A stretch of 64,000 nucleotides of DNA from Diphasiastrum complanatum (Eukaryota > Streptophyta > Lycopodiopsida > Lycopodiales > Lycopodiaceae): positions 30,636,557 through 30,700,556 of the forward strand of contig CM055096.1 in NCBI GenBank assembly GCA_029204225.1, in the 5' to 3' direction. Shown here piece after piece: positions 33,041-44,660 of the stretch. The position numbers and the translations under genes are program-made. The notes under the pieces were generated by a model that saw only the letters and a list, made by a program, of their open reading frames with translations, made no database searches and was not told where the DNA came from. The first letter of the stretch is position 1; every line of letters begins with the position of its first letter.

Positions 33041-34010
33041 ATGGGGCAGTGCGACCCGGATGTGAAAAAGGGTGTGCCAGGAAGCTTAATATCACAAAAT
33101 TTGGGAGCAAAAATCTATGGAGATTTTCAGCGAATGGCTATGCCCGGAAGGATTTGGCTGGCATTTGTTGTTGCAGGTGTCTGTGCATGTTCTACGGTGT
33201 ATGTCCTTCAGACATTTGTCTTGAACAGTAGTTGCATCGATTCCTGGAAGACATGCAGCGACAGTGCGTGCTCCTTCGCAGATAAGACGTCTATAAAACT
33301 TCCAGGTAAGATCATCGATATCTCTTTGTATAGGAACTTATTCATACTCTATTTCTCGAGAAACTGACTGCAGGATCGTTTCAGACTGGTGGCCACATTG
33401 TACCGAAAGCTCTGAAGAAACTAAGCTATGCAACATTATGTTTGGGATTTCTGCAACCGCGGGCTCATGGAATAAACATGAAAGCTATCTCCAGCAATGG
33501 TGGAGGCCACAGATGAGAGGATTTGTATGGCTCGACGCACATACTGATAGCTGGTCAAAGTCCCTTCCTCCATTCAGAATCTCCGAACCCATCTCTCAAT
33601 TTGGTCCAGCTACAGGAAATAAGAGGCAAAGCCTTGCCATAAGAACGTTCCGTATTGTCTCTGAAGCTTTTCGTATGCAGCTTCCCAATGTGCACTGGTT
33701 TGTTATAGCCGATGATGACACAATATTCGTGGCAGAAAACTTACTCCAAGTTTTGTCCAAATATGATCATCGTATGTTCCACTATATTGGGCCTAAGTCA
33801 GAGAGCCACAGACAAAGCATTGGTCTTTCTCATAGGATAACAAAAGGAGGAGGAGGGTTTGTGATCAGCTATGCCTTGGCTGCTGCTCTCGAGAAAATGC
33901 AGGATGATTGTCTAAAGAGGTACCCTTCTCTATACGGCCTGGATGAGAGGATCCAAGCATGCATGGCAGAGCTTGGAGTTCCTAAGAAAATAGAACCTGG
34001 ATTTCATCCG
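33041..34010 (+). CDS. Fringe-like glycosyltransferase (DUF604, GT31), exons 1-2
   Basis: Exon 1 (33041-33305) starts MGQCDPDVKKGV and carries one membrane segment (about residues 37-60), as expected for a type II Golgi enzyme. A 79-bp intron (33306-33384) splits the codon of Asp89. Exon 2 (33385-34010) encodes the catalytic half: LCNIMFGISATAGSWN, RGFVWLD, LAIRTFRIVSEAF, the DxD-type metal/donor site WFVIADDDTIF (DDD at about 198-200), GGGGFVISYALAAAL and ERIQACMAELGVP. It ends GFHP at a GT donor (34011). The continuation GD-FGILAAHP is found 11.7 kb away in exon 3, in phase. Family members probably act as beta-1,3-glycosyltransferases of the secretory pathway; the substrate is unknown. Confidence 0.9.
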
Positions 34011-34125
34011 GTAATCTTCTATTTGTCTATTTTGCTTCCCTACAGTTTTGGCATTTTCTCATAATAATTTGATTGACAACCAAATGCTTTCTTAAGGGCA
34101 CAATATTAGTGGTTTTATGTTCTCT

Positions 34126-34350
34126 TAATGGATTTTTGGTGACTATTCTGCCCATTTCTGAACAGATTAAAAAGCAGAATAAAAAGCAGAATAGTCACCT
34201 GTTTTTTAAACAAAAAATTTAGTGCAGATTTTGCCTGCGTCTGCCATGTGGCAGCATCGGATTGGTCTCAAATTTTTTTAGTGTTGGTTTTGCTTGCGGC
34301 TGCCACGTGGCAGCAAAGGATTGGTTAAGAAAGGGTCCAAAAATCCATTA
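34126..34350. mobile_element. 225-bp TIR element with internal hairpin in the intron
   Basis: Terminal inverted repeats TAATGGATTTTTGG (34126-34139) and CCAAAAATCCATTA (34337-34350) are perfect. Inside is a second inverted pair, GTGACTATTCTGC near 34139 and GCAGAATAGTCAC near 34185, and an imperfect direct repeat of about 49 bp (34218-34266 and about 34277-34325, both with ctgcca-gtggcagca). No coding frame. No clear target duplication. It is probably a MITE or foldback element. Confidence 0.6.
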
Positions 34351-35119
34351 GGGCAAAGGCCATTCTGCCCGCCTAAAATTTTTTTGGAAATCCTTACCGG
34401 GCAGAATGGACTCTGCCCGGCTCCTTCCATAATACATAATGAATTGATTAGCCCCCAAATGCATGTATAAGGGTCATGGTCTAAGGCCCTCCCTCAACCA
34501 AAAGCCCCTTCTAGTATTGGTGGAAGGGCTCCGAAGAGAAGCCTTCTCTCATGTAAAATCGGGGTAGAGGGTTTTTTTCTCACATACATATTTCATGAAT
34601 AGATGTCTCTCTACATGACCGACCTTTCGAATAGAAGGTTGTATGAAACACAAGTAATATTTTCGCTTAAGATTCCACTCACTAGATAATGTCCTAAAAA
34701 CACTAGAGACTAATTTGAAGATGACAGTGACCACTGGCTTGATAACATTCAAACTTAGAAGGGTGATACACGAAAGTCTAGTGTGTACACCAAGAAGATT
34801 TGCTAACTACAACGAGAACTTAGTGATACTAGAAAATAGGGCGATAAAAGTTAGTTGAACATTGATATGTGAGTGCTGGAAGGTCCACGGTGCTCGTCAA
34901 AAACTGTTCACACTTCTTGATGCAAAAAAACAATGACACTTAGTTTTCCATTAACTAGTGAGTTGGTTAGGACTTCCTAAGGCTTTCTTCCCCATGAGGT
35001 TGGGGGTAGTTAGACTACACCACACAAACAAGGACATACAAGAGAAAAAACATTTTGCGCATTAAGAATTCATAATATAGAGTAGTACTTAGTTAGAGGT
35101 AACCTCTTGAAGTATGAGA
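34351..35119. other. no recognisable gene
   Basis: The start (34365-34425) has further gggcagaat words in inverted order (cattctgccc and gggcagaatg), related to the hairpin just upstream. The rest shows no domain. Confidence 0.4.
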
Positions 35120-35753
35120 TGTTAAAATTCACAAGCCCGATTTTAATCGCATAGGATGCTTTTCTAAAGTCTTATTCTACATCCTACATTGTAATGACAC
35201 CTTTGAAATGAGGCCAAAAAGTGCTTTAGATAGGGTAGAGAGAAAATATGACCCAAAATAGCATGTTTTTCATTGTTTTTGGATCTCGAGATCAAGGACC
35301 CTAATTAGGGTGGATCGAATGATCAATTAGGTTGGATGTTAGGGTTAGGTTATGAAAAGTACAGAGAAGCCCTAAAAATCTCAGATCCGAGCTACTAATG
35401 TATAAATATGTGATGGTTTCTCCATCAAATTATGGATAAAAAATTGGTTTTCCATCTACCAATGTTGTTGGTGATCTAGATGCTTGATATTTGCTATTTG
35501 TGTTGAGTACTTTGCAATTGTGAGATTGATTTGGAAGTTCAAGTACTGTACTCTGCTTGTGGCAGTCCGTACTTTCACACGTGTGAAGGATATTCCATGA
35601 ATTTGAGCTCTCAAGTGGAGTTCAAGCCAAAGTGAAGCTAGGAAACACTAAATTGGTTGATGTTTTTGCTATAGGATCTCAATTGGATCCATTCAAGTTG
35701 ATTTTTCCATCATTTCAAAGGTTTATTAGAGTCTTTTTGCTGCATTTTCAATA
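35120..35753 (+). repeat. 5' LTR of element G
   Basis: The 634-bp LTR starts TGTTAAAATTCAC and ends CATTTTCAATA, immediately before the primer-binding site; the terminal CA seems mutated to TA. It has a TATA-like tataaatatg near 35401 and CCGTAC followed by the perfect palindrome TTCACACGTGTGAA (35574-35587). Confidence 0.85.
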
Positions 35754-36562
35754 TGGTATCAGAGCCTTGTTATGAAATGAGCTGAATTCTTGCAATTTGA
35801 TTCACTAGCATCATATATTTTGATCAAATCAAGCATTGATTGATTCTTTTATGATTATCTATGATTTGTATCTCCATTATTGATCAAATTGAGTTCTTGT
35901 AGGATCTGATTCAAAGGTGTTTAGGCTTCTAAGACCAGGTTCAAGTCATTTCTTATTTACAAGATCAAATTAACAAGTGTTGGTTGCTTTCTCATATTTG
36001 ATTCAAGACGAGTTTTGGAGTTAATCTAGAGGAGTAGCATTCAAGCATTATATTGGTAGAAGGATTGAAGCTTTTGGAGTTGATTTAGGTTCTTCTCAGG
36101 TGTATGAGAGACCTCCTAAGAGTGATTTAGGTTCATTCCAAAGCATTTTGTATTTACTCATCATTAAGATCAATTTTTGTCAAAATTGTGATCTTGGTAG
36201 CTTGTGCTTGGAAAGTAGATTGTTTTGATTCTTATATCAGGTTCAACCTGATCTTATAAGAGTGGTTTAGAGTGGCATTTATGTGCAATTATATCTTCAT
36301 TTCTAAGGTTGATTGGATCTTTATAAGCCCTGTGAATTTTAGATCAAGGAGGAGTCAAGTTGGGTCATTTTTCTACATCAAGCAAGCTAGTTTCAATTTG
36401 AATATTTTTCAATAGAATTGATTGAGCTCAAGATCAAGTAGAATCTTGTTGAGAATTTATTTGTTGATCATTCTCAGGTCCCTAGATAATGGGATAGCTA
36501 GTACTTGCATCCTTTCTATTGTGTATCCATTCTTATAGAATCGATCTCTTGTTTAGAGGAAG

Positions 36563-37064
36563 ATGTCATCCATGAATGCTTATCTTTTGGATTCTAGTGA
36601 TATATTGAACAAATCAAACTATTCTATTTGGAAATTAAGTATGGAATCAATCCTTGTAATGCAAGATTTGTTGGACATATTAGTGGTGAGGAGGATGAGC
36701 CCATCCAACCTCGAGAATCCACTAAATACAAGAAGAGGTGCAAACTAGCACTTCATTGTATGAAAATGAATGTAGCCAATAAACTCCTAAAGGACGTAGG
36801 AGAGTGTACCTCAGACCAAGAGGCTTGGGAGTCCCTTCAAAAGATTTATGATTGCCTTGAAGCATCAAATCTTTCAAAGCTACCAAAAGAAGGGTGAGAG
36901 TGCTCATTCATATGTTCTAAGGGTCAAGGAGTTAAACAAAGAACTATCCTTTATAGGAGAATCTATAAAGGAGGATGACCTTGTACAACTAATCTTGAAT
37001 GGCCTTTGTGTAGATTTATCTAGCTTGGTGCAAGGATAATCTATAATTAGCAAGTTGTTATCAC
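36563..37064 (+). pseudogene. element G gag, frameshifted
   Basis: The start MSSMNAYLLDSSDILNKSNY and IWKLSMESILVMQDLLDIL mark the copia Gag N-terminus. Frame changes follow near 36690 and 36880; later pieces read KYKKRCKLALHCMKMNVANKLL, QEAWESLQKIYD, SYVLRVKELNKELSFIGESI and LVQLILNGL. The TAA at 37037-37039 interrupts the frame again. Confidence 0.85.
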
Positions 37065-38223
37065 TTGAAGACATCCAAGGTGTCTTCATGGCCGAGGAGA
37101 ATAGGAGGCAACACTTCATTGCAAGGATGGATAGACTTTCTATGGCATGATGGAGATGATCAAGCACTCTTCATCAAGAGCAAAGGAGATACATTTAAGA
37201 AGAACCAAGCAAAGATTGAAGATCAAGATGGATCTTCAAGTTCAACAAGCAAGACCAAGAAGGACAAGTCCAAGATCAAATGCTACTATTGTAGCAAGAT
37301 GGGGCACTATGTCTCGGAATGCTTGAAGAAGAAGCAAGCACAAGGGCAAGCAAATATCAGCCAAGAGGAGGATGAGAGTCCACATGAGGACTCACTAATG
37401 ATGTCATCAAGTTTCAAAGGGGAAGATCCATGGTGGATAGATAGTGGGGCAAGTTCCCACATGACAATTAAAAGGGAGTACTTTTCAACTATTTTGTCTT
37501 ATGAAGGGCCTATCAAGTCTATTTTTACAACAAATGATTATTTTTGTAAGATAGAAGGAGTAGGTTCCATCCCCTTATGCTTAGGGTCCTCAAGAAGGGT
37601 CAATGTTGATGGAGTCTTGTACATTCCTAGCATCACTAAGAATCTACTTAGTGTTGGGCAAATGGTTGATGATGGTTTTTGTGTGGAATTGAATTCTAAT
37701 GATTGTTACATAAAGAAAAAGGGCATGGTTATTGCTAAAGGCACTAGACTTGGAAAGCTTTACAAGTTAGATGCTTTTGTTGACACCAATGTTGTGATGC
37801 TAACTGAGGGGGACACGTTGTCAAGTTTTGATCTTTGGCACAAAAGGCCTGGACACATCAATCCAAGTTCCATGGAGACTATATTAAAAGGCTTTTCCAA
37901 GTTCTTAGATCACTAAAACATCCCATCCTCTTGAGCTAATACATTCGGATGTTCACTTTGCTAGCACTAAGTCAAATGGTGGAGCTTCAATGTTTGTAAC
38001 TTTCATAGATGACTTTTTCAAGATATTGTTGGGTTTTCCTACTTTCTTCCAAGGCTCAAGTATTTGAAACCTTTGTCAAGTTCAAAAATTTTGTTGAGAA
38101 GCATCATAATTAAAGCATAAATATCTTTAGAAGTGATCATGGAGGAGAGTATATCTCCAATCTGTTTAAAGATCTTTGTGAGGAAGAGGGAATCAAGAAG
38201 GGACTATCTTGTCCCTACACCCT
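37065..38223 (+). pseudogene. element G zinc knuckle, protease, integrase start
   Basis: A 283-codon frame (37065-37916) has the CCHC knuckle CYYCSKMGHYVSEC, the protease WWIDSGASSHMTI and body (NVDGVLYIPSITKNLLSVGQM), and the integrase zinc-finger start LWHKRPGHINPSS (Leu of RLGH changed to Pro). The Cys half of the finger is missing. After a stop, integrase core pieces continue: LELIHSDVHFAS and VTFIDDF, with degraded frames to about 38220, ending near the LSCPYTP segment. Confidence 0.87.
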
Positions 38224-38399
38224 TCTCTTGATAGATCAATGAAAGCTTTTAGAAGTGTCTAAAAAATCCAGCTACAAACAAGGAACTTTTGAGACTCCAA
38301 TAGAGAATGATGTCCATGAAGGATCTTTCACCACCTCTTAGAGGATCCCTTACAAGATGTTCCATAAATGTGTCTATATACATGTAGCACACTTCAAAA

Positions 38400-39362
38400 C
38401 TAAACATCATGCCAAGCCATGGATTCCAAGGCATTTTGTGCACTTGAAGATACATCAATTAAAATACTAAGTGCATAAATAATGTTGACAAAGACAACTT
38501 GCCTTGCTTGATCCATATGATTGAGCCTTGATGGCTCCATCTTGATACTCAAGATTCTTCTTGGAGTCCTCGGGTCTTGAGCTTGATCCTCCACTTGACT
38601 TGACTCCAAACCATCAATGAATTGAATAAGGTGTTGATCCAAAGGTGCTTCTTCAAGTTTACAAATCTTCCACTCTTGAAAGATCACATTTCCACCATTG
38701 ACAAATTCTTTGGCTGAAAACAAGTAGATTCTACAATCTCTACTTGAAGAGCAAAACACTACCATTATTTATATCTTTGAAATAGGATAATCTTTGGTCC
38801 TTACATTGGAATGATCATGCTCAAAGCATGTGGACCCAAAGATTTCCAATACAAATGATGTTTCATATTTTATGACACTATTCAAACTATTACAAAAATA
38901 GTTATCCAATGAAATTGCTTTATCAACAACAAATGGAGATTTGAAAGCATCTAATTTCATTGTCTTGTCATAAAGAGTACTAAACACCATAGATCTTAAA
39001 GATAAGCAACAAGTCACTCCATGTCTACTAATACTTTTCAAAAAGTATTCAAAGATATTAGACTTTCCAATGCTCACCACCCTTGCAAGATGCACACTTG
39101 AATGGACAATTTGCATGCAATTTGATGAGTCGGCCATTGTCATTGAGGACTCCCTTGGAACTCTCATGCTTTGAGGCTGATCCTCAAGATCTTCCTCCTT
39201 TTGATGCTCCTCCTCAATGCAAGCAAAATCACACTTTGCCAAGATCTCCTCTTGAGTGATCTCCTCCTTTGCCAAGCTCATTCTTTCAAAAGCAACACTA
39301 GCTTCCAACTTAAACAATCTTCCATGTTTAAATCCCTTTGCAATGCAAACATCATTCTTCAA
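38400..39362 (-). pseudogene. element H integrase-derived frame
   Basis: Frames 38769-39362 and 38400-38765 (minus) align with one 366-codon frame in element I. They read GRLFKLEASVAFERMSLAKE, SSNCMQIVHSSVHLARVVS, VLEIFGSTCFEHDHSN and GIMVVFCSSSRDCRIYLFSA, echoing integrase features HSDVH, LRVFGCTCF and GIMVGYASNKKAYKIY. The catalytic Asp and Glu residues are missing. A stop near 38767 separates the two frames in this copy only. Confidence 0.7.
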
Positions 39363-40555
39363 GATGAAGCAAACACCATGCTTAAATAGAGATCCAAACC
39401 ACTTTCTAAGAGTAGACCAACACTAAGCTTATTCTTGGTGATTGATGGTACATAAAGGACATTTTCTAGATCCATGCATTTTGAGGATTCTAGACACAAA
39501 GAGATGGTACCAACACCATCTATCCTACACTCTTCATCATTTGCAGTATAGACAAACTTTTTAGTAGCATTGAAAGAGTGTATGGTTGAGAAAAATTCCT
39601 CTTCACAAGACATGTGGGAGCTAGCCCCACTGTCAATCCACCAATTGTCTCTTGAATTGCTATTGCTTGTTGGTGAGGATGTAGATGCCATCAAGAATAC
39701 ATCTACTTCATCCTCCTCCTCCTCCTTTGCAAGGTTTCCTTGTTTGTCCTCCTCCACTTGTGCTCTTAGCCTCTTGTAGCATTTAGATGCATAATGCCCC
39801 TTCTTTCCACAAAAGAAGCATTTTTGCTTTGACTTGTCCTTTGAGATTGATGCATCATCCTCTTCTTTGGCCTCCTTTGGATGCTTCTTCTTTCCATTGG
39901 TCTTCTTTTTGACCTTGAATGAGAAATTGGCTTTCTCATCACCATCCTGCAAAGACAAGGAACTCATCCTAGATTTTGCATGGAACATCCTACACTCTTC
40001 AGCCACTAATACATTGTGAAGTTTTTCTATAGTTGGCAAAGTGTCTTGGATGGCAAAACTTTGGACCAAATTTGCAAAGTCATCTCCTAGACCATTAAGG
40101 GCAATTTGTACAAGCTCTCCATCATGAATCTTCTCTCCAATGGAAGCCAACTCCCTATTTAGAGACTTAATTCTGAGTACATAATCCTGTGCACTCTCCT
40201 CACTTCTCCTCATGCTTTGCAAAATTTGATTTCTAAGCATAAGAACTCTAGAAGTGTTGCTAGACTCATAGATTGATTTTAAAGACTCCCAAGCCTCTTT
40301 AGCATTAGTACAAGCAGATACTTCTCTCAGGAAATCATTGCTCACATTCATCTTCACACAATGAAGTGCAAGCCTAGATCTCTTCTTGTATCTAGCTAAC
40401 TCCTGTGCACCTAGAGGTTCATCTTCATCTTCAATCAAGAACTCATAAAGGTCTTGGAGTACTAAGAGTGACTCCATTCTAACCTTTCAAATAGCATCAG
40501 TTGTAGAATTCAACCTCTCACTAGCTTCTAGAAGGTATGCTCCAGCAGATCCCAT
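39359..40555 (-). pseudogene. element H gag-protease with TGA at codon 23
   Basis: The Gag start ATG is at 40555-40553 (MGSAGAYLLEASERLN as in I). Codon 23, Trp in the family, is TGA (40489-40487), after which 372 codons are open: Gag (LHCVKMNVSNDFLREV, LMLRNQILQSMRR, LVQIALNGLGDDFANLVQ), knuckle CFFCGKKGHYASKC, and protease WWIDSGASSHMSC with DLENVLYVPSITKNKLSVG. Apart from the TGA and a frameshift after ESGLD near 39390 it is well kept. Initiation at the Met just after the stop would give a slightly shortened Gag. Confidence 0.87.
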
Positions 40556-41359
40556 CTTACTAGTGACTTCTACAAACAAGAAATAGATTTGATTGACTTG
40601 AAACTCACAAAGGTCTCACAGTTGCAGTGTTTCACTCAAATTTGATTTCTAATCCAACAAATGGACTTATAATCACAGTTCTATCACTCCCTCACAAAGT
40701 TGAAATGAAGATAAGATGAAGTGAAAACTACTTTCGAACAAATCTTGCCAAGAAATGGATTTGATTGTCTCTAGAAACTCACTAAGGTCTCTCTCTTGTA
40801 GTTTTTCACTCAAATTAGATTTCTAATCCAGCAAATGGACTTATAATCTCAGTTCTAGCACTCCCTCACAAAGTTGGAATGAAGATAAGCTGATGTGAAA
40901 TCTACTTACAATCAAATCTTGCCAATTTTGGCTATTTTTGGACAAAAAAATGACTTAATCTCTTTCTTCCTTCTTGGTGTACTTTCAAGACCTGTTTTTA
41001 ACCTTAATAGGACTTGAACTCAGCCTAGATTAATTAGATTCCATGAACAAATTCAAATCTAATCAATGGCAAATGATCTTGGTAGATTATCCTAGGATTT
41101 CCACCAAAAATTACACCAACAGCTCACAAATTGAATTTTTTTGGATCAAATGAATACCATGCATTAAATGCAGGTTCAGAGGTGCCCACACATGTGGATA
41201 GTATGGATTTGGACCCCTACCAAGTTTGGGATCAAATCTCCTCACCAAAATCAAGATTCTAGCTTGGCCTCTCAATACTAGTTTTTAGCACCAAAACTTG
41301 CTAAAAATGGATTTGCATTAAATCAATGGCTTATGATCTTGTACTTGGCTCTGATACCA

Positions 41360-42059
41360 TGTGAAAGTACTGTACTTAAGGACCATAAATGGATCTACAA
41401 AAGATCCACAAGAGTGATTGGATGCTTGCTTAACAATCTATCAAAAAACTAGACACAAAAAAGTTGATCTAGATTGGCAATTTGACAAACAACAAGCATT
41501 AACAATCAGAAGCATTGATAAACATTGAAATCCGAGCCCACACGTGTGTACTACAGGCTGTAGTACGGCCTTAACCTGAGAAACAAGTAGAAATTGATCT
41601 GGTTTCATTTGGATCACAAAAACTCAATGTACATAGTGAACTAGCTTGAGATTGCCAATGAGCTCCAAAAATTTTCTATCTTCTCACTATGGAGAGAGGG
41701 AACACATAGCAAATTCGACTTCCTTCTTGAAGTTAGGTGGATTTCCAGCATGTAATAAGGAAGTTAACTCACTCTCTTTGACCTAAAATGAAACCCTAGT
41801 CTATTTCCTAGAGTTATGCTTGGTAGGTAGCTAGTTGGTCAAATTTTCACCTTAAACTTAGGTGTAGGTCCTATAAAGTAGGGATGACCACCAAATAGAC
41901 ATGACCAACTCTCTTGACTTGACCTTACCTAAATTAGGATGGGTTTCCCATGTGGCATCATGGCCTCACATGTGTGGGACCCACTTGTGTACACAATTTA
42001 CACTATTCAACATGGTTTTTGATCAAGCTACATTTGCCAATTTTTGGCAATTCTTCACA
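41360..42059 (-). repeat. 5' LTR of element H
   Basis: On the minus strand the 700-bp LTR starts TGTGAAGAATTGCC and ends AGTACTTTCACA, next to the primer-binding site. It is about 98% identical by eye to the LTRs of element I. It contains ccCACACGTGTGta near 41538, preceded on its own strand by a GGCCGTACTACAG word, and TCACATGTGTGGG near 41967. Confidence 0.92.
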
Positions 42060-42240
42060 GATCCTAAGCATTACTAAACTGAGCTACACTTGCATGAATT
42101 GACAAAACAAGAACCAAGAACTAATCTACAGCATTTTAGAAGTCCAAGAATCAAGAAACCAACCAGTCTATTGATTCTTGGAATCCCAAGAACATCAAGA
42201 ACTGGATTGTCAGAGAATATGCAAGATTTACACCATAGAT

Positions 42241-42480
42241 CCAGCCTGTTTAGTTTACCTGAATGCTGGTTCCTACATTATTCCACAAACAAGAAAAGAA
42301 GCTAATCCACTTTACGAAAGCATCAAATCTAATCCACTCTACAATCCACAACCACACACAAAAGGAGAGAAGGGCAAGATCATAAATGCATCACTCAAGA
42401 AACAAGAATGATTAAGGAGCTCAATGGATGCACCAAACTCGTGAAGGCTCTTCTCATTTTAGCATGGAGTTGATACAATT
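42241..42480 (+). repeat. 240-bp direct repeat, copy 1
   Basis: The segment starting ccagcctgtttagtttac and ending tgatacaatt recurs at 43115-43353 with few differences. It is AT-rich and without a plausible gene. Confidence 0.88.
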
Positions 42481-42806
42481 ATGAAACTGTCAATGGTAGA
42501 TACAAGTGACAAAACAAAGAGATACATGGAAAGCACTCGAGGATGCAAGTTATGAAGCTTCTAAGAGCTCTCCAATTTTGAGAATGTCAACCAATTGCAG
42601 CAATAAGACATTCTGGTTAAACTGTGGCAATTCGTGAAAAAACAGTTTTTGTGATAAAGACTGGCGACAATAAGCACTTGGTTTTATGTAAGCGAATGAG
42701 GATCTACGCTTTTCCAAGTGACGATCGAAGATGCCAATCCAAAGTGGAGCGACATCGTCCAATATGATTTGTAGTGGGTCCTGCAACACATTAGGGGTGG
42801 GATGAT

Positions 42807-43750
42807 GTTGGCTGATTCTGACGAATTCCCAAGATACTCGGACAGAGCAACTCAAGAGCGCCTCTCATCTTAGACCGAGGTCTCTGAGAAGATGAGACTA
42901 ATGAAGACTGAGAGCCAAGTATGAGAGCCCAGAAATGCTAGTTAGGAATGGCAAGCAAGAACTGTGTAAGCGTTGTGGTGAATCCCGGAAGATGGAATGA
43001 CCATGTAGGAACTAGTATTTCTAAGAAAATATAATAAATGCAAGTAGACCCCTCTTAAAGAAAGTAGAGTGAGCCACCTTTCGATGGTGACCTCTAGTGG
43101 AGAGCATTATTCCACCAGCCTGTTTAGTTTACTTGAATGTTGGTTCCTACATTATTCCACAAACAAGAAAAGAAGCTAATCCACTCTACAAAAGTAGCAA
43201 ATCTAATCCACTCTACAATCCACAACCACACACAAAAGGAGAGAAGGGCAAGATCAAAATGCATCACTCAAGAAACAAGAATGATCAAGGAGCTCAGTGG
43301 ATGCACCAAACTCGTGAAGGCTCTTCTTATTTTAGCATGGAATTGATACAATTCACAAAAAGCTCCTCTTCACAAAGAGAGAGTCTCTTAAATCAAGAGA
43401 GCTTCTTAGGTGGCATCCTAGTGGAATTTCCACATTTCACAAATTACAAGTGGAATAATGCTCTCCACTAGAGGTCACCATCAAAAGGTGGCTCACTCTA
43501 CTTTCTTTAAGAGGGGTTCCTACATTTGCTTAGAAATATCAGTTCCTACATGGTCATTCCATCTTCCGCGATTCACCACGAGGCTTACACAGTTCTTGCT
43601 TTCCATTCCTAACTAGCATTTCTCGGCTCTCATACTCGGCTCTCAGTCTTCATTGGTCTCGTCTTCTCAGAGACCTCCTTGGTCTAAGGTGAGAGGTGCT
43701 CTTGAGTTGCTCTGTCCGAGTATCTTGGGGATTCATCAGAATCAGCCAAC
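42807..43750. repeat. fold-back: ~300-bp inverted repeats around direct-repeat copy 2
   Basis: The left arm (42807-43115, starting gttggctgattctga) and the right arm (43450-43750, ending tcagaatcagccaac) are imperfect reverse complements. The 334-bp spacer begins with the second copy of the 240-bp repeat (43115-43353). The right arm abuts copia protease coding sequence at 43751. No target duplication is evident, so it may be a foldback transposon or a rearranged pair of LTR pieces. Confidence 0.8.
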
Positions 43751-44660
43751 AATCTGTTAGACAACCCACTGATAGAAGATTTTTGGCGAGTTTTGGAACA
43801 TAGAGTGCATTTTTGATATGGGCATTGCTTGACGCTTTATCATTAATCAAGGTTACTTTGATGTCTTCTACACTGAATGTGACCTATCATCTCCCAGAAC
43901 AACTGAAGATTTCTCTTGATCTTCATTGAGATTTGAAAACTACTCTTTGTGAGACGTCATATGAGCTGATGCACCTGAATATTCTTCCACATAGTTAGTG
44001 GTGTTTCTTGGCCTAACTCGACCTCCACCAAAGCTTCTACCTCTCTCCCTTCCTCTTGCAACAACAACGGCTTGCTTAATTCAACACTCACTTGAAATGT
44101 GTCCGAATTTTCCGCAATAATAGCAGGTGATGTTCTTCTTCTTAGTGTCACCACCCTTAGAAGTGCTAGTATCCGTTGCTTGCTCTTGCCTAAGATTTTG
44201 TTGCCCTGATTCTTGTTGCTATTGTTGTTGTGGCCACAAGTGATTCATTAGACCTCTTGGAATGAGGTTTTCACATTAACTCTTCCTGCAACAAGTATGC
44301 ACAAAACTCTTCAAATGTAGGTGATTTTTCTCTCATCATCACCGAAGTCACCAAATGCTTATATGATGAAGGAAAGGCACCCATCACTATGGTGAGCAAA
44401 TCAATTTCTGAAGTGGTTTCACCACAATAGCTATTTCTTCCTTTAGCTCCTTTATCCTCGTAATGAATGTTGCAACCACTTCATGGTCACCCATCCTGAT
44501 AGTCATGAGATTTTGCTTCAACATCGTGACTCTTGCATTGTTCACTGACTCAAAGAGTGTCTTCAAAATATTCCAAACCTCTATGGGTGTAGTAGCCGAT
44601 GCAATATGTGGAATGATATGGTCTGCAACTGACATGTAACTCAAAAGTTAGGTCCCTTCA
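43751..44660 (-). pseudogene. minus-strand copia gag-protease remnant
   Basis: On the minus strand, Gag pieces (MSYMSVADHIIPHIASATTP, VWNILKTLFESVNNARVTML, FITRIKELKEEI; 44644-44387) precede a CCHC knuckle (CYYCGKFGHISSEC, near 44110), an RG-rich linker, a degraded protease start (SGASAHMTSHKE) and its end (ALYVPKLAKNLLSVGCLTD) at the fold-back junction. It contains stops and frameshifts. This copia lineage differs from A-J in its Gag. Confidence 0.82.

Larger units (their letters stand above)
35120..38223 (+). mobile_element. Ty1/copia element G, 5' half
   Basis: A 5' LTR (35120-35753), a primer-binding site TGGTATCAGAGCC (35754-35766), a leader, gag, protease and the first part of integrase are present. 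At 38223 it breaks inside the integrase core, where copia H begins in the opposite orientation. Its RT, RNase H and 3' LTR are not in the window. The LTR is a diverged relative of the LTR of element A (shared gatctcgag and aatTAGGGTGGATC words). Confidence 0.88.
38224..42059 (-). mobile_element. Ty1/copia element H, RT-less, 3' LTR missing
   Basis: The element is in minus orientation: 5' LTR at 41360-42059, primer-binding site (reverse complement ggctctgatacca) at 41347-41359, leader, gag-protease (40555 down to 39359), then a decayed integrase-derived frame (39362 to about 38400). No RT or RNase H is present. It is almost identical to the corresponding parts of element I (56662-61205). The copy stops at 38224, roughly ten to twenty bases short of where I has its polypurine tract, so the whole 3' LTR is absent. 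Confidence 0.9.

Noticed and set aside
38249-38458. Small minus-strand frame also present near 57416-57625 as a conserved gene
   Set aside because: It is part of the 3' end of the duplicated copia elements H and I; the match reflects recent element duplication, not an independent gene.
42807-43750. CRISPR-like or tandem repeat array
   Set aside because: The structure is two inverted arms with one direct-repeat copy, not a regular array, and the DNA is plant nuclear.
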